From the NCBI GenBank assembly GCA_039889245.1, contig JAZGVH010000002.1, forward strand, positions 4,340,001 to 4,404,000: 64,000 nt of DNA. Direction: 5' to 3'. The stretch comes from Dermatophilaceae bacterium Soc4.6. Its GTDB lineage: Bacteria; Actinomycetota; Actinomycetes; Actinomycetales; Dermatophilaceae. Shown piece after piece: positions 38,601 to 48,029 of the stretch. A program made the translations under genes and the position numbers. Each line of letters opens with the position of its first letter. Position 1 is the first letter of the stretch. Under the pieces are notes generated by a model, which was not told the origin of the DNA, did not search any database, and was given only the letters and a program-made list of their open reading frames with translations.

Positions 38601-39165
38601 GGACCGCCACCGTCACCACGGGGAGGAAGACCCAGGCCGGCCAGAAGGTCAGGCCGGCGACGACGAGGAGCGGGCCCGCGGAGAGCATGAGCCGGATCAC
38701 CATCCACGCGTTCTGCCTCAGGAGGGATCCCAGCTCGTGGGTGTCGTCGTCGATGCGGTCGAGCACCTCACCGACGGACTGCTCGGTCAGGACGGACAGG
38801 GGCTGCCGCATGACCGCGTCGAGCAGGTCGGCACGCAGGACCCCCTCGGCGCGGTCGACGCGCACCGCCCACAGGGTGCGTCCGACGGTGTCGAGCACCG
38901 CCCCGCCCACAAGGCACAGGGCCAGGGTGGCCACGAGGGCGAGGGTCGGGTGCGCTGCGATGCGCCCCACCACCGCCGTGCCGAGAGCCTGACCGAGGGC
39001 AGCGACCCCGGCGGCGACCAGAGCCGCCGCGGCACCGGCGCTGCGCAGCCGGCGGTGGTCCAGCGGGCGCGGGGTCGGGAGGCCCGGGACGGGGACGCGC
39101 GAGGTCGGCTCCTCGACCGGGGTGACTGTCAGCACGTCGGCCACGGTACGTGGTGGCACCGACAC
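35602..39165 (-). CDS. Fused ABC exporter (two TMD-NBD halves in one chain)
   Basis: A 1187-residue protein with the order TMD1 - NBD1 - TMD2 - NBD2, a fused heterodimeric exporter of the multidrug/peptide/lipid type. NBD1 has Walker A GRSGSGKST but a non-canonical signature LSAGE; its Walker B is VVVLDEAT. NBD2 has GQIGSGKSS and a normal LSGGQ signature, but its Walker B ends in ADD rather than DE. One composite ATP site is therefore probably degenerate, as usual for asymmetric exporters. The start is uncertain: GTG 39165 or GTG 39159, both near GGAGG. Substrate unknown. The 3' end overlaps the convergent synthetase gene. Confidence 0.9.
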   Translation of the reverse strand: MSVPPRTVADVLTVTPVEEPTSRVPVPGLPTPRPLDHRRLRSAGAAAALVAAGVAALGQALGTAVVGRIAAHPTLALVATLALCLVGGAVLDTVGRTLWAVRVDRAEGVLRADLLDAVMRQPLSVLTEQSVGEVLDRIDDDTHELGSLLRQNAWMVIRLMLSAGPLLVVAGLTFWPAWVFLPVVTVAVLAVIRPLMGPLTDAKVVEEIAWTDHAAVMEEGVAARSDLRTSLGQSHVVRRCAELAAVVHARFHDVVVLEARITRRSGGVLHAMLAGVAVVGVVLAVDGKETVAALVTLFLVTTTIVGQLSQVAHHLPDLQAGMGALLRLRTLLACETEPVGGDPLPPGGLSLDLRRLRFAYPEGGFALQDIDLYVPPGTTCALVGRSGSGKSTLASLISRAVDPPRGSVLLGGADTLDLDLQQLRGAVGVVTQRTEILAGTLEQNITLFADLPRARVDDAVTELGIGDWVAGLPDGLDTVLGPSGTSLSAGEEQLVAFARLLVRHVRVVVLDEATARMDPVTESRVVAASQRLLSGRTGLLVAHRLSTTERADQVAVLADGRIVQQGPRAALAASEGPFRELLAASDEVAASAATTPTPAPGTSDPPGPVRVGTARRRGDPPPALTVGTGPGLARGTWTALSIHPRWGWVSVALFSASALLGAYGAVTGWIWGHVVSEVGAGGRPWLLLSLLVLVLLLAPQLLASAISRYPRWWVAVLLRARTSVLVGQTAQHRLPPTPPGEVVARAMDADRYARYADRWVDLSTGLLIALVTGIAGQSVLAGLLLLAVMALTAVASAFGAPVAGRSAAAASDARARFGRSLVSALDCVRTVKLAAATRDVHRHLQQVDSGRVGAAVREHRVQSVLDGVPVVLVQVAVVAAWAAHLAGWWSLATALLVSSAVSGFDWFGRVAGAVVTEAPGTRAWQRAMTALAGGGDLMTLPEGVDLVTGAAPRPATGVVDRLHDLELRGLTAIHDDGTIGASDVDLTLRRGELVLLLGQIGSGKSSLLSALAGLVPYRGSLRWNGAEVDDPQTFLRPGRVAHVAQVPRVLSGSFAANIHLDHPREVSAAVRGARLQHDVAEAGGVDARVGHRGVRLSGGQVQRLALARALATDAELLVADDVSSALDAVTELQLWDSMRERGSTVIGATTKRAALGRADRVVVLVDGRVAAQGPWRDLEARWGHLAG

Positions 39166-39242
39166 CCCGCCTCCCGTTTTGTGCCTCCGTGGCCGGGCTC
39201 TGCCCCGCCGCGTCGCCGGGCCGGCGCGAGGACGGAGGCGAC

Positions 39243-39289
39243 CCGGCATACGGACGGCAGGTGGCAGTGGTGGCCCGCGTGGGTAGGTT
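39243..39289 (+). promoter_or_regulatory. Threonine aldolase promoter element: 12-mer, N29, -10 box
   Basis: CCGGCATACGGA (39243-39254), 29 nt, TAGGTT (39284-39289), 7 nt, then GTG 39297. The layout is identical to that before aroG. Confidence 0.45.
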
Positions 39290-39296
39290 GCGAGAC

Positions 39297-40355
39297 GTGA
39301 CCACCGCCGTGCGTGCCGACCTGCTCTCCGACACCCTCACCCGTCCGACCGAGGCCATGCGTCAGGCGATGGCGCAGGCCGAGGTCGGCGACGACGTCTT
39401 CGGCGAGGACCCGACCGTCAACGCCCTCGAGGACCGGGTCGCCGAGCTGCTCGGTCACGAGGCCGGCCTCTTCACCCCCACCGGCTCGATGGCCAACCAG
39501 CTCGGTCTGCGCCTGCACGTCAAGCCCGGGCAGGAGATGGTCTGTGACTCGCTCGCCCACGTCGTGCGCGCCGAGCTGGGGGCAGCTGCCGCCTTCTCGG
39601 GCATCACCTCGCGCACCTGGGTCTCACGGCGGGGGCTGCTCGACGCGCAGCAGCCGATCGACCTGATGATCACCGGCTCCGGTCCCTACCAGGTCGACAC
39701 CTCGCTCGTGGTGCTGGAGAACACGCACAACTTCGGTGGAGGCACGGTGCAGCCGCTGGAGCAGATCCGGGCGGTGCGGGCGGCCACCCGCGCTGTCGGG
39801 GTCTCGATGCACCTCGACGGCGCGCGGCTGTGGAACGCCCACGTCGCCAGCGGCGTGCCGCTCGACGACTACGCGCAGGAGTTCGACACCGTCTCGGTCT
39901 GTCTCAGCAAGGGGCTGGGGGCACCGGCAGGATCGGTGCTCGTGGGCTCGGTGAGCGCCGTCGCCGAGGCGCGCATCTGGCGCAAGCGCTACGGCGGTGG
40001 CATGCGCCAGGTCGGCATCCTCGCGGCCGCCGGTCTGTATGCCGTCGAGCACCACCTCGAGCGACTGACCGACGACCACGCCCGGGCCCGGCGCGCGGCA
40101 GCCGCCTTCGCCGAGGCCGCTCCCGGCAGCGTCGACCCCGCGTCGGTGGAGACCAACATCCTGGTCGTCGACGTCTCCGTGGCGGGATGGGGCTCGGGGG
40201 ACCTCGTCGCCGCTGCCCTGGAGCACGGGGTGCGCTTCTACGCCGTGGGGCCGAAGGCGGTCCGGCTGGTCTGGCACCTCGACGTCGACGACAGCGCGAC
40301 CGACCACGCCGTCGCCGTGGTCTCGCGACTACTGCGCCAGGGGCCGGCTGCCTGA
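39297..40355 (+). CDS. Low-specificity L-threonine aldolase
   Basis: A PLP enzyme that cleaves L-threonine or allo-threonine to glycine and acetaldehyde. The N-terminus DLLSDTLTRPTEAMRQAM and the following GDDVFGEDPTVN are typical. The cofactor lysine is in SVCLSKGLGAPAGS (about 204). It is 352 residues from GTG 39297; the longer upstream frame lacks similarity and a -10 box sits 7 nt before this GTG. Tyrosine phenol-lyase-like beta-eliminators share the fold, but the motif set fits threonine aldolase. It converges on glpK1 with a 31-nt gap. Confidence 0.92.
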   Translation: MTTAVRADLLSDTLTRPTEAMRQAMAQAEVGDDVFGEDPTVNALEDRVAELLGHEAGLFTPTGSMANQLGLRLHVKPGQEMVCDSLAHVVRAELGAAAAFSGITSRTWVSRRGLLDAQQPIDLMITGSGPYQVDTSLVVLENTHNFGGGTVQPLEQIRAVRAATRAVGVSMHLDGARLWNAHVASGVPLDDYAQEFDTVSVCLSKGLGAPAGSVLVGSVSAVAEARIWRKRYGGGMRQVGILAAAGLYAVEHHLERLTDDHARARRAAAAFAEAAPGSVDPASVETNILVVDVSVAGWGSGDLVAAALEHGVRFYAVGPKAVRLVWHLDVDDSATDHAVAVVSRLLRQGPAA

Positions 40356-40386
40356 CCTGCCTGACGCCGCGTCGAGCCGGTGACGG

Positions 40387-41897
<1,511 letters not shown>

Positions 41898-41901
<4 letters not shown>

Positions 41902-42665
41902 GAGCGTCCGTGCCCGAGCTCGTCCGAGATCGACCGGCCGCTGCTGACGACGAGCTCGACCAGACGCGGCCGCGGCACACCCCGGATGTCGCACAGCACC
42001 TCGCACGGACCCTGCACCCCGACGGCCGCGACGACGTGCCCGCCGGCGTCGCGCACGGGTGCCGCGATGGCCGCCGTGCCGACCTCGTCCTCCTCGACCG
42101 AGACGGCCCACCCGGCGTCTCGCACCCTGGCCAGCTCGCGGATCAGGACCCGGCGGTCGGTGATGGTCCGATGGGTCAGCGGCTCGAGCTCGACCCCGAC
42201 GGTGCTACGCGCTGCCCCTGGGTCGTAAGCGAGGATCACCTTGCCGAGGGCGCTGGCATGGAGCGGCACGACCGCCCCCGTGGTCACGCACTCCTGGCGG
42301 CGCCCGTTGCCGAAGACGTGGTGCGCCACGACCGCGCAGTCACGCTCCCAGGTCGCCAGCCTCACTGACTCTCCCGAGCGCGCGGCGAGGGCATCGGTCC
42401 AGTTCAGGGCCAGGGACCGCAGCTCGTTGGGGTCGAGGCGGGTCCGTCCGAGGTCGAACAGCCCGGGGGCGATCCGATAGGGACCGGCCGCCCGGTCCTG
42501 CTCGACGAAGCCCACATCCTGCAGGGTGAGGAGCAGACCGCGCGCCGTGCCTTTGGCCAGGCCGAGGGCGTCGGCGATCGCGCCGAGCGTCAGGGGCTGA
42601 TCCTCCCCGGCGAGCAACCGCATGACGGCCGCGGCCCGCTCCACCGACTGCACCGTTGCCGCCAC
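41898..42665 (-). CDS. IclR-family transcriptional regulator
   Basis: A 255-residue regulator. The N-terminal winged helix-turn-helix spans about 5-65 ([19 protein letters not shown], then [19 protein letters not shown]), and the IclR effector domain follows. I start at GTG 42665 because TACTCT lies 6 nt upstream. It is coupled to glpK1 by a 4-nt overlap and divergent from glpD, with an inverted repeat in the shared region. It is therefore likely to respond to glycerol or glycerol-3-phosphate and to control both units (inference; IclR-type GylR does this in Streptomyces). Confidence 0.9.
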
Positions 42666-42671
42666 GCAGAC

Positions 42672-42677
42672 AGAGTA
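42672..42677 (-). promoter_or_regulatory. -10 box for leaderless iclR gene
   Basis: TACTCT on the minus strand, 6 nt before GTG 42665. Confidence 0.45.
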
Positions 42678-42771
42678 CCTACACCGCGACTCAGGCACAC
42701 CGGCATGGTGGGGCGGCAGTGCGTCGGCCCGGTCTCGCCGGCCATCGTTCGGCGATGCCGCACGACGGGTC

Positions 42772-42801
42772 TTGTCGGCGTGGGACGTCGACGGCTAGTT
42801 T
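42772..42801 (+). promoter_or_regulatory. Predicted glpD promoter
   Basis: TTGTCG (42772-42777), 18-nt spacer, TAGTTT (42796-42801). The leader to ATG 42853 is about 45 nt and includes GAGGAG. Confidence 0.4.
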
Positions 42802-42802
42802 C

Positions 42803-42824
42803 GGGTCGTCGCAGTTCGCGACCC
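42803..42824. promoter_or_regulatory. Inverted repeat at the glpD transcript start, possible IclR operator
   Basis: GGGTCG-N10-CGACCC directly after the predicted -10 box, a position where a bound repressor would block glpD transcription. Confidence 0.35.
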
Positions 42825-42852
42825 TGCCAATGACGACGATCGAGGAGTCCTC

Positions 42853-44601
42853 ATGAGCCTGCTCTCCACGGCACTCAGCCCCCAGGAGCGACAAGAGGCC
42901 CTCGTGGACCTCGCCAGCACCGAGTTCGACGTGCTTGTCATCGGTGGTGGGGTCGTCGGTGCCGGTGCTGCCCTCGACGCCGCAAGCCGGGGTCTGCGGG
43001 TCGCCCTCGTCGAGGCGCGCGACCTCGCCTCGGGCACCTCGAGCCGATCGTCGAAGCTCATCCACGGCGGTCTGCGCTACCTCAAGCAGCTCAACTTCTC
43101 GCTCGTCTTCGAGGCCCTGCGCGAGCGCAAGCTCATGCTCGAGACCCTCTGCCCCCACCTCGTGCGTCCGGTGCGGTTCATCTACCCCCTCGAGCGGCCG
43201 TTCGTGGACCGGGCCTACGTCGGTGCCGGGGTGGGCGTCTATGACGTGCTCGGCGCCGGCCGTGGAGTGCCGAGCCACCTCAAGCATCTGTCGAAGAAGT
43301 CGACGCTCAACAGCTTCCGGGGAGGCAAGAAGGGCGCCATCCACGGTGGCATCATGTTCTACGAGGGCCAGGTCGACGACGCTCGCCACACGATGATGAT
43401 CGCCCGCACCGCTGCGGCCTACGACGCCAGGGTGACGACGAGCACCAGGGTCACCGGGTTCCTGCGCGAGGGCGAGCGCGTCGTCGGTGCAACGGTCGTC
43501 GACCTCGAGAGCGGTCGCGAGCTGGAGGTGCGGGCCAAGGTGACGGTCAATGCCGCGGGCGTGTGGACCGACGAGATCCAGTCGATGGTCGGTGGCCGGG
43601 GCAGCTTCCGGGTCACGGCCTCCAAGGGCGTGCACGTGGTGGTGCCGCGCGACCGCATCGACTCGGACACGGGGTTGATCACCGAGACCGAGAAGAGCCT
43701 GCTCTTCATCATCCCCTGCCCGTGGAGCGACGACTTCTGGGTCATCGGCACCACCGACACCCCGTGGGACCTCGACCTCGCGCACCCGGCCGCGAGCCAG
43801 AGCGACATCGACTACATCCTCGACCACGCCAACTCCCTGCTGCAGAAGCCGCTGACCCGTGACGACGTCGTGGGCGTCTACGCCGGCCTGCGACCGCTGC
43901 TGGCCGGCGAGTCCGACCAGACGAGCAAGCTCTCGCGCGAGCACGCCGTCGTCGCGCCGGTGCCCGGCCTCGTCATCGTCGCCGGAGGCAAATACACGAC
44001 CTACCGCGTCATGGCGGAGGACGCCATCGACGCTGCAGCGGAGCAGCTGCCCGGAAAGGTGCGGCGGTCGATCACGCAGCGGGTGCCCTTGCTGGGGGCC
44101 GAGGGCTACCTCGCCCTGTCCGACAACCGCGACCGGCTGGCCGAGGAGACGGGCCTTCCACGTGGCCGGATCAACCACCTGCTCGGTCGCTACGGCAGCC
44201 TGATCAAGGAGATCGTGGCGTTGATCCGACAGGACCCGACACTGGGCGAGCCGCTCGAGAGTGCCCCGATCTACCTCAAGGCCGAGGCGGTGTACGCCGT
44301 CTCCCACGAGGGGGCGCTGCACCTCGACGACATACTGGCCCGCCGCACCCGGATCTCGGTCGACACCTGGGACCGGGGGACGGCTGCGGCTGCCGAGGTC
44401 GCCGACCTCGTGGCTCCGCTCCTCGGCTGGGACGAGGCAGCCGTCGTCAACGAGGTCGAGCACTACCGGGCCCGGGTCGAGGCCGAGCGGGAGTCGCAGC
44501 GCCTGCCCGACGACCGCACGGCCGATGCTGCCCGGATGGGCGCACCCGAGGTCCGCGTCGGTGCGGACCACCCGGCCGAGCGGGGCTCGACCGACTCCTG
44601 A
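42853..44601 (+). CDS. glpD: Aerobic glycerol-3-phosphate dehydrogenase
   Basis: An FAD enzyme at the inner face of the membrane that oxidises glycerol-3-phosphate to dihydroxyacetone phosphate and feeds electrons to menaquinone. The dinucleotide fold is VIGGGVVGAGAALDAASRG (about 33-51), followed by SGTSSRSSKLIHGGLRYL and the C-terminal DAO_C domain. It is 582 residues, with GAGGAG before the ATG. It heads glpD-glpF-glpK2; the C-terminal 25 residues are poorly conserved and polar. Confidence 0.95.
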   Translation: MSLLSTALSPQERQEALVDLASTEFDVLVIGGGVVGAGAALDAASRGLRVALVEARDLASGTSSRSSKLIHGGLRYLKQLNFSLVFEALRERKLMLETLCPHLVRPVRFIYPLERPFVDRAYVGAGVGVYDVLGAGRGVPSHLKHLSKKSTLNSFRGGKKGAIHGGIMFYEGQVDDARHTMMIARTAAAYDARVTTSTRVTGFLREGERVVGATVVDLESGRELEVRAKVTVNAAGVWTDEIQSMVGGRGSFRVTASKGVHVVVPRDRIDSDTGLITETEKSLLFIIPCPWSDDFWVIGTTDTPWDLDLAHPAASQSDIDYILDHANSLLQKPLTRDDVVGVYAGLRPLLAGESDQTSKLSREHAVVAPVPGLVIVAGGKYTTYRVMAEDAIDAAAEQLPGKVRRSITQRVPLLGAEGYLALSDNRDRLAEETGLPRGRINHLLGRYGSLIKEIVALIRQDPTLGEPLESAPIYLKAEAVYAVSHEGALHLDDILARRTRISVDTWDRGTAAAAEVADLVAPLLGWDEAAVVNEVEHYRARVEAERESQRLPDDRTADAARMGAPEVRVGADHPAERGSTDS

Positions 44602-44609
44602 GCCTCACC

Positions 44610-44641
44610 ACCACCGCACCACCGCACCACCGCACCACCGC
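44610..44641 (+). repeat. 8-bp tandem repeat, 4 copies, abutting glpF -10 box
   Basis: Four perfect copies of ACCACCGC between glpD and glpF, ending one base before TACATT. A 2-unit-like partial copy precedes them. Confidence 0.95.
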
Positions 44642-44647
44642 TACATT
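44642..44647 (+). promoter_or_regulatory. Putative -10 box for glpF
   Basis: TACATT immediately after the 8-bp repeat array. The -35 region would fall inside the repeats. The leader to ATG 44692 would be about 38 nt with a GGAGG site. Confidence 0.35.
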
Positions 44648-44691
44648 CCCACATCGGCCGCCGTGCCGACCGTCCAATGGAGGACTATTCG

Positions 44692-45441
44692 ATGAGCGAC
44701 GTCAGTTTGGGTCACATCTTCCTGTACGAGACAATGGGGACGGCGATGCTGCTCCTGCTGGGCTGCGGGGTCGTGGCTACCGCGATCCTCAAGGGGAGCA
44801 AGGGGCACGGCGGGGGGTGGCTGCTCATCAACTTTGGCTGGGGTCTCGGCGTCTACGTCGGCGTCTACGTCGCCTTCTCGACCGGCGGTCACCTCAACCC
44901 GGCCGTCACCGTCTCCCAGTGGATGATGGGCGCGATCTCCGCCACCCAGGCCCTGGTCTACTTCGCCGCCGAGTTCCTGGGGGCGTTCATCGGGGCGGCC
45001 GTGTGCTGGCTGGCCTTCAAGAACCACTTCGACGAGGAGGAGGACGCAGGCACCAAGCTGGCCGTCTTCTCCACCGCACCATCCATCCGTAATCCGGTCT
45101 GGAACTTCGTCACCGAGGTCATCGCCACCTTCGTGCTCATCTTCTGGGTGCTCGTCGCCGGCGGGACCCCGACCCAGGTCGGCCCGCTCGCCGTCGCCCT
45201 CGTCGTCGTCGGCATCGGTGCCTCCCTCGGTGGCCCCACGGGCTACGCCATCAACCCCGCTCGTGACCTCGGCCCCCGCATCGCCCACGCCCTGTTGCCG
45301 ATCAAGGGCAAGGGTTCGTCCGACTGGGGCTACGCCTGGATCCCTGTCGCCGCCCCGATCGTGGGCTCCGTCATCGCCACGCTCGTGTTCAAGAGCACCG
45401 ACGCCGCCGACCTCATCAAGGCCGTCACCTCCGTCAAGTAG
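44692..45441 (+). CDS. glpF: Glycerol uptake facilitator (aquaglyceroporin)
   Basis: A membrane channel of the MIP family that lets glycerol diffuse in, where GlpK traps it. The two pore motifs are HLNPAVT (about 65-71) and INPARDLGPR (about 181-190). The aspartate after the second NPA is the mark of glycerol-type rather than water-type channels. It has six membrane helices. I start at ATG 44692 (MSDVSLGH), with GGAGG 8 nt upstream. The length is 249 residues. It lies 75 nt upstream of glpK2. Confidence 0.94.
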   Translation: MSDVSLGHIFLYETMGTAMLLLLGCGVVATAILKGSKGHGGGWLLINFGWGLGVYVGVYVAFSTGGHLNPAVTVSQWMMGAISATQALVYFAAEFLGAFIGAAVCWLAFKNHFDEEEDAGTKLAVFSTAPSIRNPVWNFVTEVIATFVLIFWVLVAGGTPTQVGPLAVALVVVGIGASLGGPTGYAINPARDLGPRIAHALLPIKGKGSSDWGYAWIPVAAPIVGSVIATLVFKSTDAADLIKAVTSVK

Positions 45442-45516
45442 CAGCCCACCGACCCGGCCACCCGGCCGTCGTCGGAGCCTCACGCCAATGTCGTCCGTGA
45501 AGAAAGGGAACAACCC

Positions 45517-47040
45517 ATGAGTGACAAGTTCGTCGCCGCCATCGACCAGGGGACCACGTCCACCCGGTGCATGATCTTCAACCACGAGGGCCGCGTGGTC
45601 GCGGTCGACCAGAAGGAGCACGAGCAGATCTTCCCCAAGGCGGGGTGGGTCGAGCACAACCCCGTCGAGATCTGGGAGAACACCCGGTCGGTCTGCGCCG
45701 GCGCCCTCGCCCACGCCGACCTCCAGGCCGCCGATATCGCGGCGGTCGGCATCACCAACCAGCGCGAGACCGCGATGGTGTGGGACCGCCACACGGGCGA
45801 GCCGGTCTACAACGCCATTGTCTGGCAGGACACCCGCACCGACTCCATCTGCCACCGGCTCGGGGCCCTCGGCGGGGGAGCCGAACGCTACAAGGACAAG
45901 GTCGGACTTCCCCTGGCCACCTACTTCTCCGGGCCCAAGGTGCGCTGGATCCTCGACAACGTCGACGGAGCGCGGGAGCGGGCCGAGGCCGGCGACCTCG
46001 TCTTCGGCAACATGGACACCTGGGTGCTGTGGAACATGACCGGTGGCCCGCAGGGCGGCCTGCACGTCACCGACCCCACCAACGCCTCCCGCACCCTGCT
46101 GATGGATCTCGACACCCTCTCGTGGGACGAGGGCATCGCCGCCGACATGGGCATCCCGATGTCGATGCTCCCGGAGATCCGCTCGTCGTCCGAGGTCTAC
46201 GCCGAGGTGCGGCCGCGGGGTGTGCTCGCCGGCGTGCCGATCGCCGGCATCCTCGGCGACCAGCAGGCGGCGACCTTCGGTCAGGCCTGCCTCGAGGTCG
46301 GCCAGGCGAAGAACACCTACGGCACGGGCAACTTCATGCTGCTCAACACCGGCACCGAGAAGGTCCCGTCGAAGAACGGCCTGCTCACCACGGTCTGCTA
46401 CAAGATCGGGGACCAGCCCACCGTGTACGCGCTCGAGGGCTCCATCGCGGTCTCGGGCTCGCTCGTGCAGTGGGTGCGCGACAACCTCGGCCTCATCACC
46501 GACGCAGCGGAGATCGAGGACCACGCCAAGACCGTCGACGACAACGGCGGCTGCTACTTCGTCCCCGCCTTCTCAGGTCTTTTCGCGCCGCACTGGCGCT
46601 CGGACGCCCGGGGGGCCATCGTCGGCCTCACCCGCTACGTCAACAAGGGTCACCTCGCCCGCGCGGTGCTCGAGGCCACGGCCTTCCAGTCGCGAGAGGT
46701 CCTCGACGCCATGAACGCCGACTCCGGCGTCGACCTGACCGAGCTCAAGGTGGACGGTGGCATGGTGGTCAACGAGACGCTCATGCAGTTCCAGGCCGAC
46801 ATCCTCGGCGTGCCGGTCATCCGCCCGGTCGTGGCAGAGACGACCGCCCTGGGGGCTGCGTATGCCGCCGGGCTGGCCGTCGGGTTCTGGGACAGCGAGG
46901 ACGACATCCGCACCAACTGGGCCGAGGACAAGCGCTGGGAGCCCCAGATGGAGCAGGCCGACCGGGAGAAGGCCTACGCGATGTGGAAGAAGGCCGTCAC
47001 CAAGACCCTGGACTGGGTCGAGGACGACGACGAGGACTGA
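45517..47040 (+). CDS. glpK: Glycerol kinase, second copy
   Basis: A 507-residue FGGY kinase phosphorylating glycerol. Signatures are [43 protein letters not shown] and [14 protein letters not shown], with the usual [12 protein letters not shown] segment. AAAGGGA precedes the ATG. With glpF directly upstream it forms the uptake-and-trap pair, and it is probably the main glycerol kinase; glpK1 sits with iclR on the other strand. The acidic C-terminus (VEDDDED) is distinctive. A perfect 18-bp hairpin follows the stop. Confidence 0.95.
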   Translation: MSDKFVAAIDQGTTSTRCMIFNHEGRVVAVDQKEHEQIFPKAGWVEHNPVEIWENTRSVCAGALAHADLQAADIAAVGITNQRETAMVWDRHTGEPVYNAIVWQDTRTDSICHRLGALGGGAERYKDKVGLPLATYFSGPKVRWILDNVDGARERAEAGDLVFGNMDTWVLWNMTGGPQGGLHVTDPTNASRTLLMDLDTLSWDEGIAADMGIPMSMLPEIRSSSEVYAEVRPRGVLAGVPIAGILGDQQAATFGQACLEVGQAKNTYGTGNFMLLNTGTEKVPSKNGLLTTVCYKIGDQPTVYALEGSIAVSGSLVQWVRDNLGLITDAAEIEDHAKTVDDNGGCYFVPAFSGLFAPHWRSDARGAIVGLTRYVNKGHLARAVLEATAFQSREVLDAMNADSGVDLTELKVDGGMVVNETLMQFQADILGVPVIRPVVAETTALGAAYAAGLAVGFWDSEDDIRTNWAEDKRWEPQMEQADREKAYAMWKKAVTKTLDWVEDDDED

Positions 47041-47056
47041 GCCGGGTCGACGGGCT

Positions 47057-47098
47057 GCAGGTGGGGCGAGGGGAGATGGTTCCCCTCGCCCCACCTGC
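47057..47098. terminator. Perfect 18-bp inverted repeat after glpK2
   Basis: Arms 47057-47074 and 47081-47098 are exact reverse complements with a 6-nt loop, between convergent stops at 47040 and 47106. A bidirectional terminator is the likely role. Confidence 0.9.
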
Positions 47099-47105
47099 GA
47101 GCGGC

Positions 47106-48023
47106 TCAGCCGACCTCGTGGTGGCGCACCTCGGCCTCGATCGCCCGTGGTCGCGCCTCCGTATGCCGCCCACCCAGCTCGACGACATACATCGCCGCCA
47201 CGACCAACGCACCTCCGACGAGCATCCGGCCCGTGAGCGACTCACCACCGAGGAGCACCGCGAAGACGGCGGCGAACACCGGCTCGAGGGTCATCACGAC
47301 CGCCGCGCGGGTGGCGCTGAGCCGGGCCTGTGCCCAGGTCTGGACCCAGAGGGCGAGCGCGCCGGCGGCGGTGGCCATGTAGACGACCGAGCCCCACTGC
47401 CCGGCGCCCTGCGGCCAGGTGATCCCCCCGGGCAGGGCTCCGACCGTCGAGATGAGCGCGATCGCCAGCATCTGCACCGCCGACATCCCCGTCGCGTGCT
47501 CGGTGGTCGACCACCGCCCGAGCCCGAGGATGTGCAGGGCGTAGACCGCGGCGCAGGCCAGGGTCAGCGCCTCACCCGTGCCGATCGCCACGCCCCGCAG
47601 CGACAGCACGGCGAGACCGGCGGTCGACAGGGCCACCGCGGCCCAGGTCGCCCGACCCACCCGCTCCCGCAGGAGGAGCGCGCCGAGCAGGGGGGTGAGC
47701 ACGACGTACAGGCCGGTGAGAAAGCCCGAGACCGAGGCGTCGGTGCGGGCCAGGCCGAGGGTCTGCAGCACCTGGGCCACGCCGTAGAGACCGCCGAGGG
47801 CGAGTCCGGCCAGCCACTCTCGCCGGCCGAGGGCCCGCAACGGGCGCCAGAAGACCACGACCATGAGCACGGCGGCGAGGTCGAAGCGCACCGCGAGGAA
47901 GTCGAGCGGGGGCACGGTCTGCACGAGGTCGCGGATGAGGAAGAAGGTCGAGCCCCAGACCGCCGTGAGCCCGATCAGCAGGCCGGTGGCGAGCAGTCCG
48001 GTGCGCCGGTCGGGCAGGGGCAC
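47106..48023 (-). CDS. DMT superfamily (EamA-type) transporter
   Basis: A 305-residue membrane protein with about ten hydrophobic helices in two EamA repeats. The first is marked by GLTAVWGSTFFLIRDLVQ and FLAVRFDLAAVLM, the second by AVVMTLEPVFAAVFAVLLGGESL. Such proteins export amino acids, nucleosides or other metabolites; the substrate here cannot be told. The start is GTG, 6 nt after the stop of the PASTA kinase gene, so the two are probably co-transcribed. Confidence 0.9.
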   Translation of the reverse strand: MPLPDRRTGLLATGLLIGLTAVWGSTFFLIRDLVQTVPPLDFLAVRFDLAAVLMVVVFWRPLRALGRREWLAGLALGGLYGVAQVLQTLGLARTDASVSGFLTGLYVVLTPLLGALLLRERVGRATWAAVALSTAGLAVLSLRGVAIGTGEALTLACAAVYALHILGLGRWSTTEHATGMSAVQMLAIALISTVGALPGGITWPQGAGQWGSVVYMATAAGALALWVQTWAQARLSATRAAVVMTLEPVFAAVFAVLLGGESLTGRMLVGGALVVAAMYVVELGGRHTEARPRAIEAEVRHHEVG

Positions 48024-48029
48024 GAACGC

